From Nocardia grenadensis NBRC 108939 (GTDB taxonomy: Bacteria; Actinomycetota; Actinomycetes; Mycobacteriales; Mycobacteriaceae), in NCBI RefSeq assembly GCF_001613445.1, contig NZ_BDCJ01000009.1:62001-126000 (forward strand): 64,000 nt of DNA, given 5' to 3'. Below are positions 55,744-64,000 of this stretch, piece by piece. How positions within the stretch are numbered: position 1 is the first letter of the stretch; every line of letters starts with the position of its first letter. The position numbers and the translations under genes were made by a program. Below the pieces are notes generated by a model. That model did not search any database and had not been told where the DNA came from. It saw only the letters and a program-made list of their open reading frames with translations.

Positions 55744-57342
55744 TCACTTCGGGTCGAGCGCTCCCTCGTGATAGGACACCGACGGACTCCACAGGAAGAA
55801 GCTGTCGATACCGGTCCGGTAGGTCGCATCGATCTGCGCTCTGACCTGGGCATCTCCGTATTCCGCCCCGAGACTGAAGTCCTGCAACCAGGGAATCACC
55901 TTCGCGTTCGTGTCCGAGGTCACGGTCTGGAAATCCCGGAGCGCGGCCGCCACGATGTCGTAGGGCTGGTTGTTCGGATCGGCGACTCCGTACTCGCCGG
56001 TGTTCCAGTGCGAGGGGTAGATCATCGGCGCCACGAAATCCACCTGCTCGGCGATGAGCGGGATGTCCTGGGCGATCTGATCCGGCCGGGAGGCGGCGAT
56101 ACCGTAGACCGCCGCGCTGAGATGGGCGCCGGCGGTGTGTACGGGTTCCCGGGCCTGCCCCAAAAATCCGGCCACGGCGCGGGTCGCCGGCCCGGTGAGC
56201 CCGGGGAACTTCATACTCGAGAGGCTGCCGTCGGGCCGGCGGACGTAGTCGTACATGACTCCGTCGAAGCCCAGTTCGGCAGCCTCGACGGCGAGCGCGA
56301 TATTGTAGGCCCGCACTTCGGGGTGGGCGAAGTTGGTGAACGCGATGGCGCCGTAGTGGCTGGAATAGGGTTGACCGGCCGGATTCTGGACCACCCAGTC
56401 GGGCCGCTGGTTGTGCCAGGCCCAGCCGGCCAGGGTGGGATCGCGGAAGGCCACGATCCGGCCGACCACCTGCACTCCCATATCGTGCAGCTGCCGCAGT
56501 GCGTCGCGGGCCCGGTAGATCGGGGTGGCGGCGCCGGTGCTGCGGGCCAGCGGGACCTGCGAGTCGTAACCGACGACGCCGTCCTCGTCCTTGATATCGA
56601 GCTGAACGGTGTCGATCCGGCCCTGCCGGGCCATGTCCAGCACCGATTCGCGCATGCCCGCGTGCGACCAGGCGTGAGCGGTCACATGCACCGCGCGCAT
56701 CCGTGGCAGATCGATACCCGCGGCCAGCGGCCGACTCGTCTCGTTACCCGCCGCGTCGACGGCGACCACCGCGGCACCGGAGGGATGATGCGGCAACTCG
56801 GTCTCGAAGCCGCCGTCGGGTCCGGGGGTGAGCTGCTGCGCGCCGATCGAGACGCGCACTGCGTCGGGCGCCCGGCCGCGCACCGTGACGGGGTCGCGAT
56901 AGGACTCCACGGCCGGCAGCGGCACCACGTCCAGTACCGGAGCGGTGGTGTCGACGGTGAAGGCCGCCGACGCGGCGGGTTCGTCGCGCAACCAGCCGAG
57001 CGGCCCGTCGGCCGGGATCCGCGCAGTGAAGGTGTGCTCGCCGTCGGCCAGACCCTCCGGGCGGTAGACCACCGTGTCACCCTCTACTCGGCCGGTGACC
57101 GTCCCACCGTCCACGGCCAGTTCCACCGCTCGCGGGTCGTGCCCGGTGGCATCCACCCGCAACACCAGATCTTCGAGGGCGGCGGCACCGACCGGACCCG
57201 GCGGTAGGCCGCTCAGCGGTAATGCGGGTGCCGGTGAACGACCGGCTCCGACGCCGACCGCGACCAGCACGACCACCAGGACAATACCGAAAGCCGAGAC
57301 CACCAACCGCTTACGGTCGGCGGTCCGGAACCGCATGAGCAC
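55744..57342 (-). CDS. putative glycoside hydrolase, DUF4015
   Basis: 532 residues from GTG 57342; ATG 57336 is an alternative. An N-terminal helix (VVSAFGIVLVVVLVAVGVGA) anchors or exports it. Two beta domains occupy about 40-200 (AVELAVDGGTVTGRVEGDTV; TVDTTAPVLDVVPLP), then a TIM barrel: VHVTAHAWSHAGMRESVLDM, DTVQLDIKDEDGVVGYDSQV, VVGRIVAFRDPTLAGWAWHN, GFDGVMYDYVRRPDG and VDFVAPMIYPSHWNTGEY. This is the DUF4015 family, thought to cleave polysaccharides. It is divergent from a secreted deacetylase, suggesting joint processing of an envelope or extracellular glycan. Confidence 0.85.
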   Translation of the reverse strand: MLMRFRTADRKRLVVSAFGIVLVVVLVAVGVGAGRSPAPALPLSGLPPGPVGAAALEDLVLRVDATGHDPRAVELAVDGGTVTGRVEGDTVVYRPEGLADGEHTFTARIPADGPLGWLRDEPAASAAFTVDTTAPVLDVVPLPAVESYRDPVTVRGRAPDAVRVSIGAQQLTPGPDGGFETELPHHPSGAAVVAVDAAGNETSRPLAAGIDLPRMRAVHVTAHAWSHAGMRESVLDMARQGRIDTVQLDIKDEDGVVGYDSQVPLARSTGAATPIYRARDALRQLHDMGVQVVGRIVAFRDPTLAGWAWHNQRPDWVVQNPAGQPYSSHYGAIAFTNFAHPEVRAYNIALAVEAAELGFDGVMYDYVRRPDGSLSSMKFPGLTGPATRAVAGFLGQAREPVHTAGAHLSAAVYGIAASRPDQIAQDIPLIAEQVDFVAPMIYPSHWNTGEYGVADPNNQPYDIVAAALRDFQTVTSDTNAKVIPWLQDFSLGAEYGDAQVRAQIDATYRTGIDSFFLWSPSVSYHEGALDPK

Positions 57343-57455
57343 AACGCATCAACTCCCACGAACAACTGTCCCGTCAATATGGACAGATCGCGCCCGGCTC
57401 AATCTCTTTGCCGGAGATGGAACGTAAATCGTTGTCGGCACGTAACATTCGGGCG

Positions 57456-58475
57456 ATGGTGCGGTTCCCGGGAGCATTCGTGCGGGCGGTCGTGGCGGCG
57501 GTGGTGTGCGCGGCGGTCACGGCCTGCGGCGGAACACCCGCCGCGGGGCCGCCGCAGACGACCCCGGCGGCCCCGCCGCCGCCCGCGGTGACCACCCCAC
57601 CCCCGCCGGACCCGGCCGCCGTCGGCGCCGACGAGCTCGGGGTGGTCCCGATCCTGATGTACCACCAGCTCTCGCCCGGCCCGGCCGGCGAATACGACCA
57701 GACACCCGCCGAGTTCCGCGCCGAACTCGATCGGCTGTATCGGGAGGGCTACCGGCCGATCACCGCCGCGCAGTATGCCGCGGGAACCGTGGATATCCCG
57801 GCGGGAACTCATCCCGTGGTGCTCACCTTCGACGACTCCACCACCAGCCAGTTGCGCTTCACCACGGACGGCGTGCCCGTTCCCGATTGCGCCGTGGCCG
57901 TCCTGGAGGAATTCGCGGCCCGGCATCCGGACTTCCCCGCCCGCGCCACCTTCTATGTCACCGACGATGCCTTCGGCGGCGATCCGCGCGCTCTGTCGTG
58001 GCTGGCCGCGCACGGCTACGAGATCGGCGCGCACACCGCGACCCATCAGGACCTCGGCTCGCTGGACGCCGCGGGTGTGCAGCGCGAACTGGCGCAGAAC
58101 GTGCGGACGATCGGTGCCGCCGTCCCGGGCACCGAGGTGCGCACCATGGCCTTGCCACTGGGCTCGTCCCCGGCCGACCCGGCTCTCGCTCTCGCGGGGA
58201 GCTGGGACGGTACCGGTTACCGGTTCGGGGCCGTGATGCTGGTCGGCGCGAACCCCGCGCCCTCGCCGTTCGGCGCGGTCGATCCCGCCGCGGTGCCGCG
58301 AATCCGGTCCGGCCTCGGGCAGGTGCCGTTCGACTCCGCCTACTGGCTCGACGAGCTGGCGGCGAACCCCGAAGCCCGTTTCACCTCCGACGGCGACCCG
58401 CAGCGGATCTCGTTCCCACGCGGTTCGGGCGGTGGCCTCGCCCCGCGCTGGGCCGGGCGGGCCGCCCCGTACTGA
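57456..58475 (+). CDS. polysaccharide deacetylase lipoprotein
   Basis: 339 residues from ATG 57456, which starts a clean lipoprotein signal (MVRFPGAFVRAVVAAVVCAA then V-T-A-C, Cys24); a Pro/Ala/Thr linker follows to about residue 55. NodB domain: PILMYHQLSPGPAGEYDQTP, VVLTFDDSTTSQLRF with the catalytic D-D, and EIGAHTATHQDLGSLDAAGV with metal-binding H-x3-H. Expected to deacetylate a surface or exogenous glycan outside the membrane. Head-to-head with the DUF4015 hydrolase gene. Confidence 0.85.
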   Translation: MVRFPGAFVRAVVAAVVCAAVTACGGTPAAGPPQTTPAAPPPPAVTTPPPPDPAAVGADELGVVPILMYHQLSPGPAGEYDQTPAEFRAELDRLYREGYRPITAAQYAAGTVDIPAGTHPVVLTFDDSTTSQLRFTTDGVPVPDCAVAVLEEFAARHPDFPARATFYVTDDAFGGDPRALSWLAAHGYEIGAHTATHQDLGSLDAAGVQRELAQNVRTIGAAVPGTEVRTMALPLGSSPADPALALAGSWDGTGYRFGAVMLVGANPAPSPFGAVDPAAVPRIRSGLGQVPFDSAYWLDELAANPEARFTSDGDPQRISFPRGSGGGLAPRWAGRAAPY

Positions 58476-58669
58476 GGTGCGGTGTGTGCACCCGCCCCGG
58501 CCGGGCGACCTCCGGGCGCAGATCCCCGCTGCTGTGATCGGTGTCCGTGTTCGCCGTTGTAGTGGTCGTCCGGGCCGCGTGCTGCCGACTCGCCCCACTG
58601 TGCCGGTGCCCGCGGTGGCGACCGGTTGCCGTTATCCGGCGGGTCGTTCCCAGTATGTGGTCGCGTCGT

Positions 58670-59575
58670 TCAGCAGCCGATGCTGTCCAGCTCGGCCACG
58701 TCTTCGTCGGAGAGGATGAGCCCCGCGCCGGTGATGTTCTCGTGCAGATGCGCTGTCGACGATGTGCCGGGAATGAGCAGGATATTCGGTGAGCGTTGCA
58801 GCAACCAGGCCAGCGCGACGGACATCGGTGTGGCTCCCAGCCGGGCGGCGACGTTCGAGAGCGTTTCGGATTGCAGTGGTGTGAAACCGCCGAGCGGGAA
58901 GAACGGCACGTAGGCGATCTCGTCTGCGGCGAGGCGGTCGATGAGTTCGTCGTCGTGACGGTGGGCGAGGTTGTACATGTTCTGTACGCAGACGACCGGA
59001 GCGATGGCTCGCGCTTCCGCGACCTGTTCCGCGGTGGTGTTGCTGACCCCGAGGTGACGGATCAGGCCCTGCTGCCGGAGTTCGGCGAGGGTGCCGAATG
59101 CCTCGGCGAGCGACTCGGGCCGGGGGCCTTCGGCGTCGCCCATGCGCAGATTGACCAGGTCGAGCACTTCGACACCAAGGCGCTGGAGGTTCTCCCGGAC
59201 CTGCTTGCGTAGGTCTTCGGGCCGCCGGGCCGGGGGCCAGCCGCCTCGGGCGTCACGGTTGGCGCCGACCTTGGTCGCGATGAACAGCGACTCCGGGTAG
59301 GGGTGCAGCGCCTCGCGGATCAGCTCGTTGGTGATGTACGGCCCGTAGGCGTCGCTGGTGTCGATATGGGTGATGCCGAGGTCGACGGCCTTGCGCAGCA
59401 CGGCCAGAGCCGCGTCGTGGTCGGCGGGCGGGCCCATCACCCAGGGCCCCGCGAGTTGCATCGCGCCGTAACCGAACCGGGTGACGGTGGAGTCGCCCAG
59501 CGCCCGGGTACCGCCGGGGAGGAAGGTGGGAGGTGTGCGCACGGTGGTGCCTTTCATCGTGTATCGGGATGGCAT
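58670..59575 (-). CDS. aldo/keto reductase
   Basis: 301 residues from ATG 59575, chosen because GGGAGG stands five bases upstream; ATG 59557 is a shorter option. TIM-barrel features: GITHIDTSDAYGPYITNELI with catalytic Asp and Tyr, LFIATKVGANRDARGG with Lys, and C-terminal NADPH-site segment NILLIPGTSSTAHLHENITG. Where most family members have the fourth catalytic residue His (L-x-x-H), this reads LDLVNLRMGDAEG, so the His is replaced. Probably a general carbonyl reductase; activity may differ. Confidence 0.85.
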   Translation of the reverse strand: MPSRYTMKGTTVRTPPTFLPGGTRALGDSTVTRFGYGAMQLAGPWVMGPPADHDAALAVLRKAVDLGITHIDTSDAYGPYITNELIREALHPYPESLFIATKVGANRDARGGWPPARRPEDLRKQVRENLQRLGVEVLDLVNLRMGDAEGPRPESLAEAFGTLAELRQQGLIRHLGVSNTTAEQVAEARAIAPVVCVQNMYNLAHRHDDELIDRLAADEIAYVPFFPLGGFTPLQSETLSNVAARLGATPMSVALAWLLQRSPNILLIPGTSSTAHLHENITGAGLILSDEDVAELDSIGC

Positions 59576-59684
59576 TCGGGCCTCCCGCACGATTATCGGA
59601 GCGATGCTCTCTTCCGGGGAGTAGGCACTCGGAAGTGCGTAAGCCACCTACAGGTGCGAGGTGGGGTTCCGGTCGCCCCGGCCC

Positions 59685-59882
59685 TCAGTCGGGGAGCCGG
59701 CGCATCTCGAGCACGGTGAGTCCGAGATTGTCGATCCGGGCCAGCACGGCGCGGACTCCGGTCGGATCGGTGACCGCACCCGATAGCACCGTGGTGCCGT
59801 GGTCTCGGTCGCCGTCGAGTTCGGGGAAGGCGGCCAGTGCGCGTTCGGAGAGTTCGCCGTCGATGGTGAACTGGTATCGCAT
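59685..59882 (-). CDS. small conserved protein
   Basis: 65 residues from ATG 59882, preceded by GGAGACGG. MRYQFTIDGELSERALAAFP, then TTVLSGAVTDPTGVRAVLAR and IDNLGLTVLEMRRLPD: a compact beta-alpha-beta pattern without cysteines. Similar 65-70-residue proteins recur in actinobacteria next to LuxR-type regulators. Function unknown. It follows the LuxR gene on the same strand after about 110 bases. Confidence 0.65.
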   Translation of the reverse strand: MRYQFTIDGELSERALAAFPELDGDRDHGTTVLSGAVTDPTGVRAVLARIDNLGLTVLEMRRLPD

Positions 59883-59994
59883 CGCCGTCTCCTGACTTCG
59901 GGACCGGTTGGACGGCGGTGCCGTCGTCGCGGATTCGAGTGTGCGCCGGTCACGCGACGCGGCACCTCGTCCGCACCGGGTGAACCCGGCCGCG

Positions 59995-62628
59995 TCAGAG
60001 CAGGCCGGTGCGGCGCGCCTCCTGCAGGGTTTCCATCCGGGAGCTGGTGCCGAGTTTGGTGTAGATCCCGCGCATATGGGTTTTTACGGTGTTGATGGAA
60101 ACGCCGAGGTCGTCGGCGATGTGTTGGGTGGTCCGGCCGGAGGGCAGCTGGCGCAGGATCGTCAGCTCCGTCGCGGTGAGCGCGGGATGGTCGGCCCGCC
60201 GGCGGGCCTGATGACCGGCGCGCACCGCGTCGGCAAACGCGCTGCGGTGCCCGAAGCAGCCCGCGTAGTAGTCGAGCAGTTCGATGGTGCCCGGAACGTC
60301 GAAGAACGGCCGGGTGATTCGGTGGGTGGCGGCGATGCACAGGCCGTTGTCCACGGCTTCGCGGGTCTTGGAATCATTGCCCAGCTGGTGGTGGGCGTGG
60401 GCGTAGAGCAGCCACCCGGTCAGCTGGGTGACCGGGTGCAGGTTCGGGGTGGCCGTGAGTAGGGGTTCCACCTGGAGCACCACACCATGATGGTTACCGG
60501 AGGCCGCGGTGAGGGCGGCGCCGGACAGGACGGTATCGGGGGTGCGGCCCAGTACGGTGCGGGCGCGGTCGGTGAGATGCTGGGCGGTGGCGGTTTCCCC
60601 GGCCTCCAGCAGTGCCCATACCGCGGCGCCGACCAGGCCCCCGCTGAGCGCGGGCGGCGGATCGGCGTCGAGCAGCCGGCCGATACTGCGACGCAGCCGT
60701 TCCGCGGCGGCGCCCCGGTCGGCCGAATGTCGGCAGTCCAGCAGACTGCCCACCACATGCGGGAGCCAGCCGGCCACCGGCCCGGGCGTACCGTCACGCC
60801 GGATGTGCTCGGCGCACAGGATCCGGATATGCCCGGGCTGCGGTTCGATGCCCTGCAGATAGGCGCCGTAGGCCTCCAGGGCGGTGGCGTGCACGGTTTC
60901 CGGCAGATCCAGCAGATCGTGGTCGCGGGCGATGGCGCAGGCCCGTTCGGCGCGCTGGCGCATGGTCGTGATGGATCCGGCCAGGCCCGCGGTGACCGCG
61001 AGCCGGGTCACCGCGATGAGCCGGAGCCGGGGATGACAGCGGGAGCGTGTGCGGCTCAACGCGATCCGTAATCGTTCCTCGCCGCGGGCCAGTTCGCCGC
61101 GCAACGCCAGTGCCGTCCCGGTGGTCACCGCGAGGTAGCCGTCTAGATCGGGCCGGTCGGCGGGCGGCATCCGGTCGGGGAACATGCCGGTTTCGGTGGC
61201 GCTGCCCGTCGCCACCGCCAGTTCCGCGTCCACCGCGGTGGTCAGTGCCTCGAGCCGGTGCGGCCCGGCCAGCGAGAGCGGGTCGTCATCGGCGAGCAGC
61301 CGGGCACTGTCGCGGTAGGCCTGCGCCGAACCGCTGTCCCCATGTAGCAGGGCATCGGTGACCTGCAGCAATCGCAGATACGGATCGGCCAGGACATCGG
61401 GGGCGGTATCGGCCAGCGAATCGAACAGTGCCGCACCGTCGCCGGCGAACACCAGGGCCAGCGCGTGTTCGGCGAGGAAGCCGGCCAACGGCCGGTGATC
61501 GGCCACCGTGAGCAGATGGGGCAGCGCGGCGCGCAGTTCCCCGGCCGACATCAGCTGACGCGCGGCGCGCAGCCGCAGATCCGAGCACAGGTCGGTTCCG
61601 AGACGGTTCGCTTCGGCGAGGAAGTACGCGCGCAGCATCGGATGGTAGGTGTGCCACACCTTGCCGCCCCGCGTCAGCGAGGTCATCGGGAAGTTGATCC
61701 GGTCCAGTTCGTAGAGACAGTGCGCCGAACCACCGCCCACCATGGCGTCGGCGAGTTCCTCGGTGAACTCCTCGGCGATGCTGGTGCAGGTCAGGAACTG
61801 GCGCAGCGCAGGGGAGAGGGTGTCGATGAGTTCGCCCACCAGCAGGTCGGTGAACGCGTGCGGCGGCCGGGCGAGCGCGGTCAGGGCGTCGCGGTGCGCG
61901 CCGTTGTGGGCGGCGAGGTAGATCGCCGCGATCCGGACCAGCGCGGCCCAGCCCTGAGTGAGCGACATCAGCGTGCCCAGCGACTCCGGGTCCAACGCGC
62001 AACCGTGCTCGGCGCACAGCCCGGCGACCTCCTCCGGCGACAACGCCAGGTCCGGGCCGTTCCACCTGGTCAGCCGGGAATGCAGTTCCAGTAGATGCCA
62101 CCGGATCGGGGGCTCGAACCGGGCGCACACCACGGTCGTCACCGTCGGCGGCGCGTACTGCAGGAAGTATTCGAGCCCGGCCAGCGCGAGCGGGTCGGTG
62201 ATCAGGTGGGCATCGTCGATCACCAGGACGGTGGGCGTGGAATCGTCGGCGAGCGCGGCGATCACCGCCTCGGCCTCACCGACTCCCGCCGCGGGCTGTC
62301 CGGCGCCCGGACCGGAACTGCCCAGACGGGCACGCAACTCCGCCCACAGCGCGGTCTGCTCACGGATCGTGACCCAGGCGATCCGCGTGTCGTGATGGGA
62401 ACGTGGCAGCCGGTGCGCGGCCCAGTCCGCGACGGCCACGGTTTTGCCGATCCCCACCGCGCCGCAGATCAGCAGGACCTCGCCGTTGCCGCGGTCGGCC
62501 ACGGCATCCAGCACCGAGTGCAATCGTGGCCGGAACACCGGTGTGAAGGGCAGCACCGGGATGGGCGAGCGGGCCCGGGCCCGTGATACCGAGCGACCCG
62601 TCAGATCCAGTGTTGGCGAAGTGGTCAC
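59995..62628 (-). CDS. MalT/LAL-type LuxR transcriptional regulator
   Basis: 877 residues from GTG 62628, with GGGAGG four bases upstream. STAND NTPase at the N-terminus: Walker A GAVGIGKT at 56-63, VLVIDDAHLITDPLALAGLE as Walker B. A long helical/TPR middle (LRAALPHLLTVADHRPLAGF, WLLYAHAHHQLGNDS) senses signals. The C-terminal LuxR helix-turn-helix is LTATELTILRQLPSGRTTQH and LGVSINTVKTHMRGIYTKLG. Such regulators respond to sugars or metabolites and often control catabolic or secondary-metabolite genes; target unknown. The small gene downstream may be co-transcribed. Confidence 0.9.
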   Translation of the reverse strand: MTTSPTLDLTGRSVSRARARSPIPVLPFTPVFRPRLHSVLDAVADRGNGEVLLICGAVGIGKTVAVADWAAHRLPRSHHDTRIAWVTIREQTALWAELRARLGSSGPGAGQPAAGVGEAEAVIAALADDSTPTVLVIDDAHLITDPLALAGLEYFLQYAPPTVTTVVCARFEPPIRWHLLELHSRLTRWNGPDLALSPEEVAGLCAEHGCALDPESLGTLMSLTQGWAALVRIAAIYLAAHNGAHRDALTALARPPHAFTDLLVGELIDTLSPALRQFLTCTSIAEEFTEELADAMVGGGSAHCLYELDRINFPMTSLTRGGKVWHTYHPMLRAYFLAEANRLGTDLCSDLRLRAARQLMSAGELRAALPHLLTVADHRPLAGFLAEHALALVFAGDGAALFDSLADTAPDVLADPYLRLLQVTDALLHGDSGSAQAYRDSARLLADDDPLSLAGPHRLEALTTAVDAELAVATGSATETGMFPDRMPPADRPDLDGYLAVTTGTALALRGELARGEERLRIALSRTRSRCHPRLRLIAVTRLAVTAGLAGSITTMRQRAERACAIARDHDLLDLPETVHATALEAYGAYLQGIEPQPGHIRILCAEHIRRDGTPGPVAGWLPHVVGSLLDCRHSADRGAAAERLRRSIGRLLDADPPPALSGGLVGAAVWALLEAGETATAQHLTDRARTVLGRTPDTVLSGAALTAASGNHHGVVLQVEPLLTATPNLHPVTQLTGWLLYAHAHHQLGNDSKTREAVDNGLCIAATHRITRPFFDVPGTIELLDYYAGCFGHRSAFADAVRAGHQARRRADHPALTATELTILRQLPSGRTTQHIADDLGVSINTVKTHMRGIYTKLGTSSRMETLQEARRTGLL

Positions 62629-62849
62629 GGTGCCTCCCGAAGACGTCGTCCGAAACAGCACTAGCACGCACTCGGCCGCAGCCTACCGGAGCCGCGAGGG
62701 CTCCCAGCGGGTCGTGAACCAACCTGTTACCAGGGCGTATCCGGTCGAAATCATCCGCATCGGGTGAGCCGGGTGGCCCGGCGCCGGCCATAGCGTGGAC
62801 CGGTCGCCGGCACCGGAAACCCGATATCCGAAAGCGAGCGAGGTGGGCC

Positions 62850-63146
62850 ATGTCCTTCTGGGAAGCGCTCTGGCTGATCGTGGTGAGTTTCGTGTTGGTC
62901 GCCTATCTGCTGCTGATCGTGCTGCCGCTACTGACTTCCGTGGTGTACTTGATCGTGCGCGGCCGGGGGATGATCGACCGCGCGTCCGCGGACGCCGAGC
63001 AGGTCGGGGCGGCGCAGCGAAAGTACATCCAGCAGACCGCCGGGATCAGTCCGGCCGCCCAGATCTCCGAGGCGAAGCGGCTGCCGGCCGAGGGCATGGT
63101 CACCGGGAGTGAATTCGAACGGCTCGAGGCCAAGGCCATGTCGTGA
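62850..63146 (+). CDS. small membrane protein
   Basis: 98 residues from ATG 62850, with AGCGAGG upstream. One or two membrane helices at 5-37 (ALWLIVVSFVLVAYLLLIVL) are followed by a cytoplasmic tail ISPAAQISEAKRLPAEGMVT GSEFERLEAKAMS, resembling a SHOCT-type short C-terminal motif. Function unknown. Its stop overlaps the AI-2E-family gene start (GTGA), so the two are co-translated. Confidence 0.7.
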   Translation: MSFWEALWLIVVSFVLVAYLLLIVLPLLTSVVYLIVRGRGMIDRASADAEQVGAAQRKYIQQTAGISPAAQISEAKRLPAEGMVTGSEFERLEAKAMS

Positions 63147-64000
63147 CCGGAACCACTGCGAGCTCCGGCGATCCCGGATCGGAGGCCGCCGGACCCGCAC
63201 CGGAGGATGTGGGATCGATACCCGAGGGGCCGGGACCGGCACCGGAGGGCGCGGCGGGACGCGAAGGCACCGGGCGGGCACCGAAGGGGGCGGCGGCGCA
63301 GTGGGCGATCCCGCGAGGCCTGATCGTGCTGCTCGTCGCGGCGGCCACGGTGGTGGCCGTCACCGGTGCGAAGGCGTTCTCCGGAGTGCTCGGCCCGGTG
63401 TTCCTGGCATTGATGTTCGCCATCGCGGCACAGCCCATCCAGACCCGGCTGCAGCACCGTGGCGCACCGGCGTGGGCGGGGATGCTCGCGGCCCTGGCGG
63501 TGGTGTATCTGGTGCTCCTGGGCCTGGTCGGCGCGATGGCATTGTCGGCCGCCCAGCTGGCGACCGCGCTGCCGGACTATTCCGACCAGTTCTCCGCGCT
63601 GTTCGATCAGGTCCGCTCGCTGTTGGAACGGTTCGATGTCGATCAGGACCGGGTACAGCAGGCGTTGAGCGGTTTCGACTTCGGCAAACTGGTCGAAGTG
63701 CTCGAGGGCGCGCTGCGCGAACTCGCCGGCGTTTTCTCGAACCTGCTGTTCGTGCTGGCCCTGCTGCTGTTCATGGCGTTCGACGGGATGACCATCGGCC
63801 GCCGGATGACCGTGGTGGCCGGAATGCGGCCCGATATCTCGCACGCGCTGAATACCTTCGCCGCCGGTACCCGTAAATACCTGATCGTCTCGACGGTGTT
63901 CGGGCTCATCGTGGCGGTGCTCGACGGTGTGGCGCTGTGGTTGCTCGCGGTCCCGTTCCCGGTGCTGTGGGGACTGTTGTCGTTCATCACCAACTACATT
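63143..64000 (+). CDS. AI-2E-family transporter, 5' part
   Basis: Starts at GTG 63143 and is still open at the window end: 286 codons visible. An acidic Pro/Gly-rich N-terminal tail of about 50 residues (PEDVGSIPEGPGPAPEG) precedes the membrane part (GLIVLLVAAATVVAVTGAKA, VFLALMFAIAAQPIQTRLQH, AGMLAALAVVYLVLLGLVGA), the amphipathic AI-2E domain (DYSDQFSALFDQVRSLLERF) and FAAGTRKYLIVSTVFGLIVA. The family comprises exporters including TqsA; many are Na+ or H+ antiporters. Substrate unknown. Confidence 0.85.
   Translation, partial: MTGTTASSGDPGSEAAGPAPEDVGSIPEGPGPAPEGAAGREGTGRAPKGAAAQWAIPRGLIVLLVAAATVVAVTGAKAFSGVLGPVFLALMFAIAAQPIQTRLQHRGAPAWAGMLAALAVVYLVLLGLVGAMALSAAQLATALPDYSDQFSALFDQVRSLLERFDVDQDRVQQALSGFDFGKLVEVLEGALRELAGVFSNLLFVLALLLFMAFDGMTIGRRMTVVAGMRPDISHALNTFAAGTRKYLIVSTVFGLIVAVLDGVALWLLAVPFPVLWGLLSFITNYI

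Overview
The window is a high-GC actinobacterial chromosome segment with GTG/TTG starts, GTGA/ATGA start-stop overlaps and leaderless promoters. The gene content (F420/PPOX oxidoreductase, MmpS, cutinase with a Pro/Thr tail, EF-G2, an Rv0539-Rv0540-Rv0541c-like block, an AztABCD zinc system, two ECF42/DGPF modules) fits Nocardia or a close mycolate-containing relative; the genus is an inference. No rRNA, tRNA, CRISPR array, insertion sequence or prophage was recognised.

Layout. 1-6.8 kb is a decayed accessory stretch: a NUDIX tail, remnants of two alpha/beta hydrolases, a frameshifted TetR gene, a DJ-1/PfpI gene, a frameshifted zinc alcohol dehydrogenase, a badly broken 6PGDH-family gene, and an intact MarR/TIGR03086 divergent pair and DoxX gene. 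7.5-10.2 kb holds the most unusual locus: a compact, seemingly lower-GC operon of a tryptophan 2,3-dioxygenase-like haem protein, a 2-oxoglutarate/Fe(II) oxygenase and a threonine-aldolase-like PLP enzyme. 10.5-17.2 kb carries small secreted proteins, a double-MerR regulator divergent from an erythromycin esterase-like gene, and a LysR/serine-hydrolase pair divergent from a class A beta-lactamase, as in the Streptomyces blaA-blaB-blaL system. 17.4-22.4 kb is a zinc-uptake locus with a Zur-like box; its permease gene is fused in frame to a second AztD-like lipoprotein.

22.6-30.2 kb has a fatty-acyl catabolic operon (DUF6285, phosphotransferase, acyl-CoA dehydrogenase), a TetR/hydrolase pair, the first ECF42 module, a heptanucleotide tandem repeat and two more gene remnants. 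30.3-42.1 kb is mostly housekeeping-like: EF-G2, MmpS, a NERD protein, a ZapE-type ATPase, a Baeyer-Villiger-type monooxygenase, an FBP-domain protein, an ankyrin protein, a nucleotidyltransferase, ArsR/SRPBCC and a quinone reductase. 42.2-47.7 kb has an epimerase, the second ECF42 module with divergent TGTCGA-N17-CGA promoters, and a TetR/GNAT operon behind a perfect 28-bp operator. 47.7-64 kb contains envelope functions: polysaccharide deacetylases, a truncated sensor kinase, a glycosyltransferase/DUF2064/methyltransferase operon, a cutinase, a DUF4015 glycosidase, a MalT-type LuxR regulator and an AI-2E transporter cut by the window end.

The recurring architecture is a regulator divergent from or next to its target with a visible operator between them. 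The second theme is decay: about ten gene remnants or frameshifted genes lie among intact genes, several with only one homopolymer indel, so base-level errors must be excluded for those.
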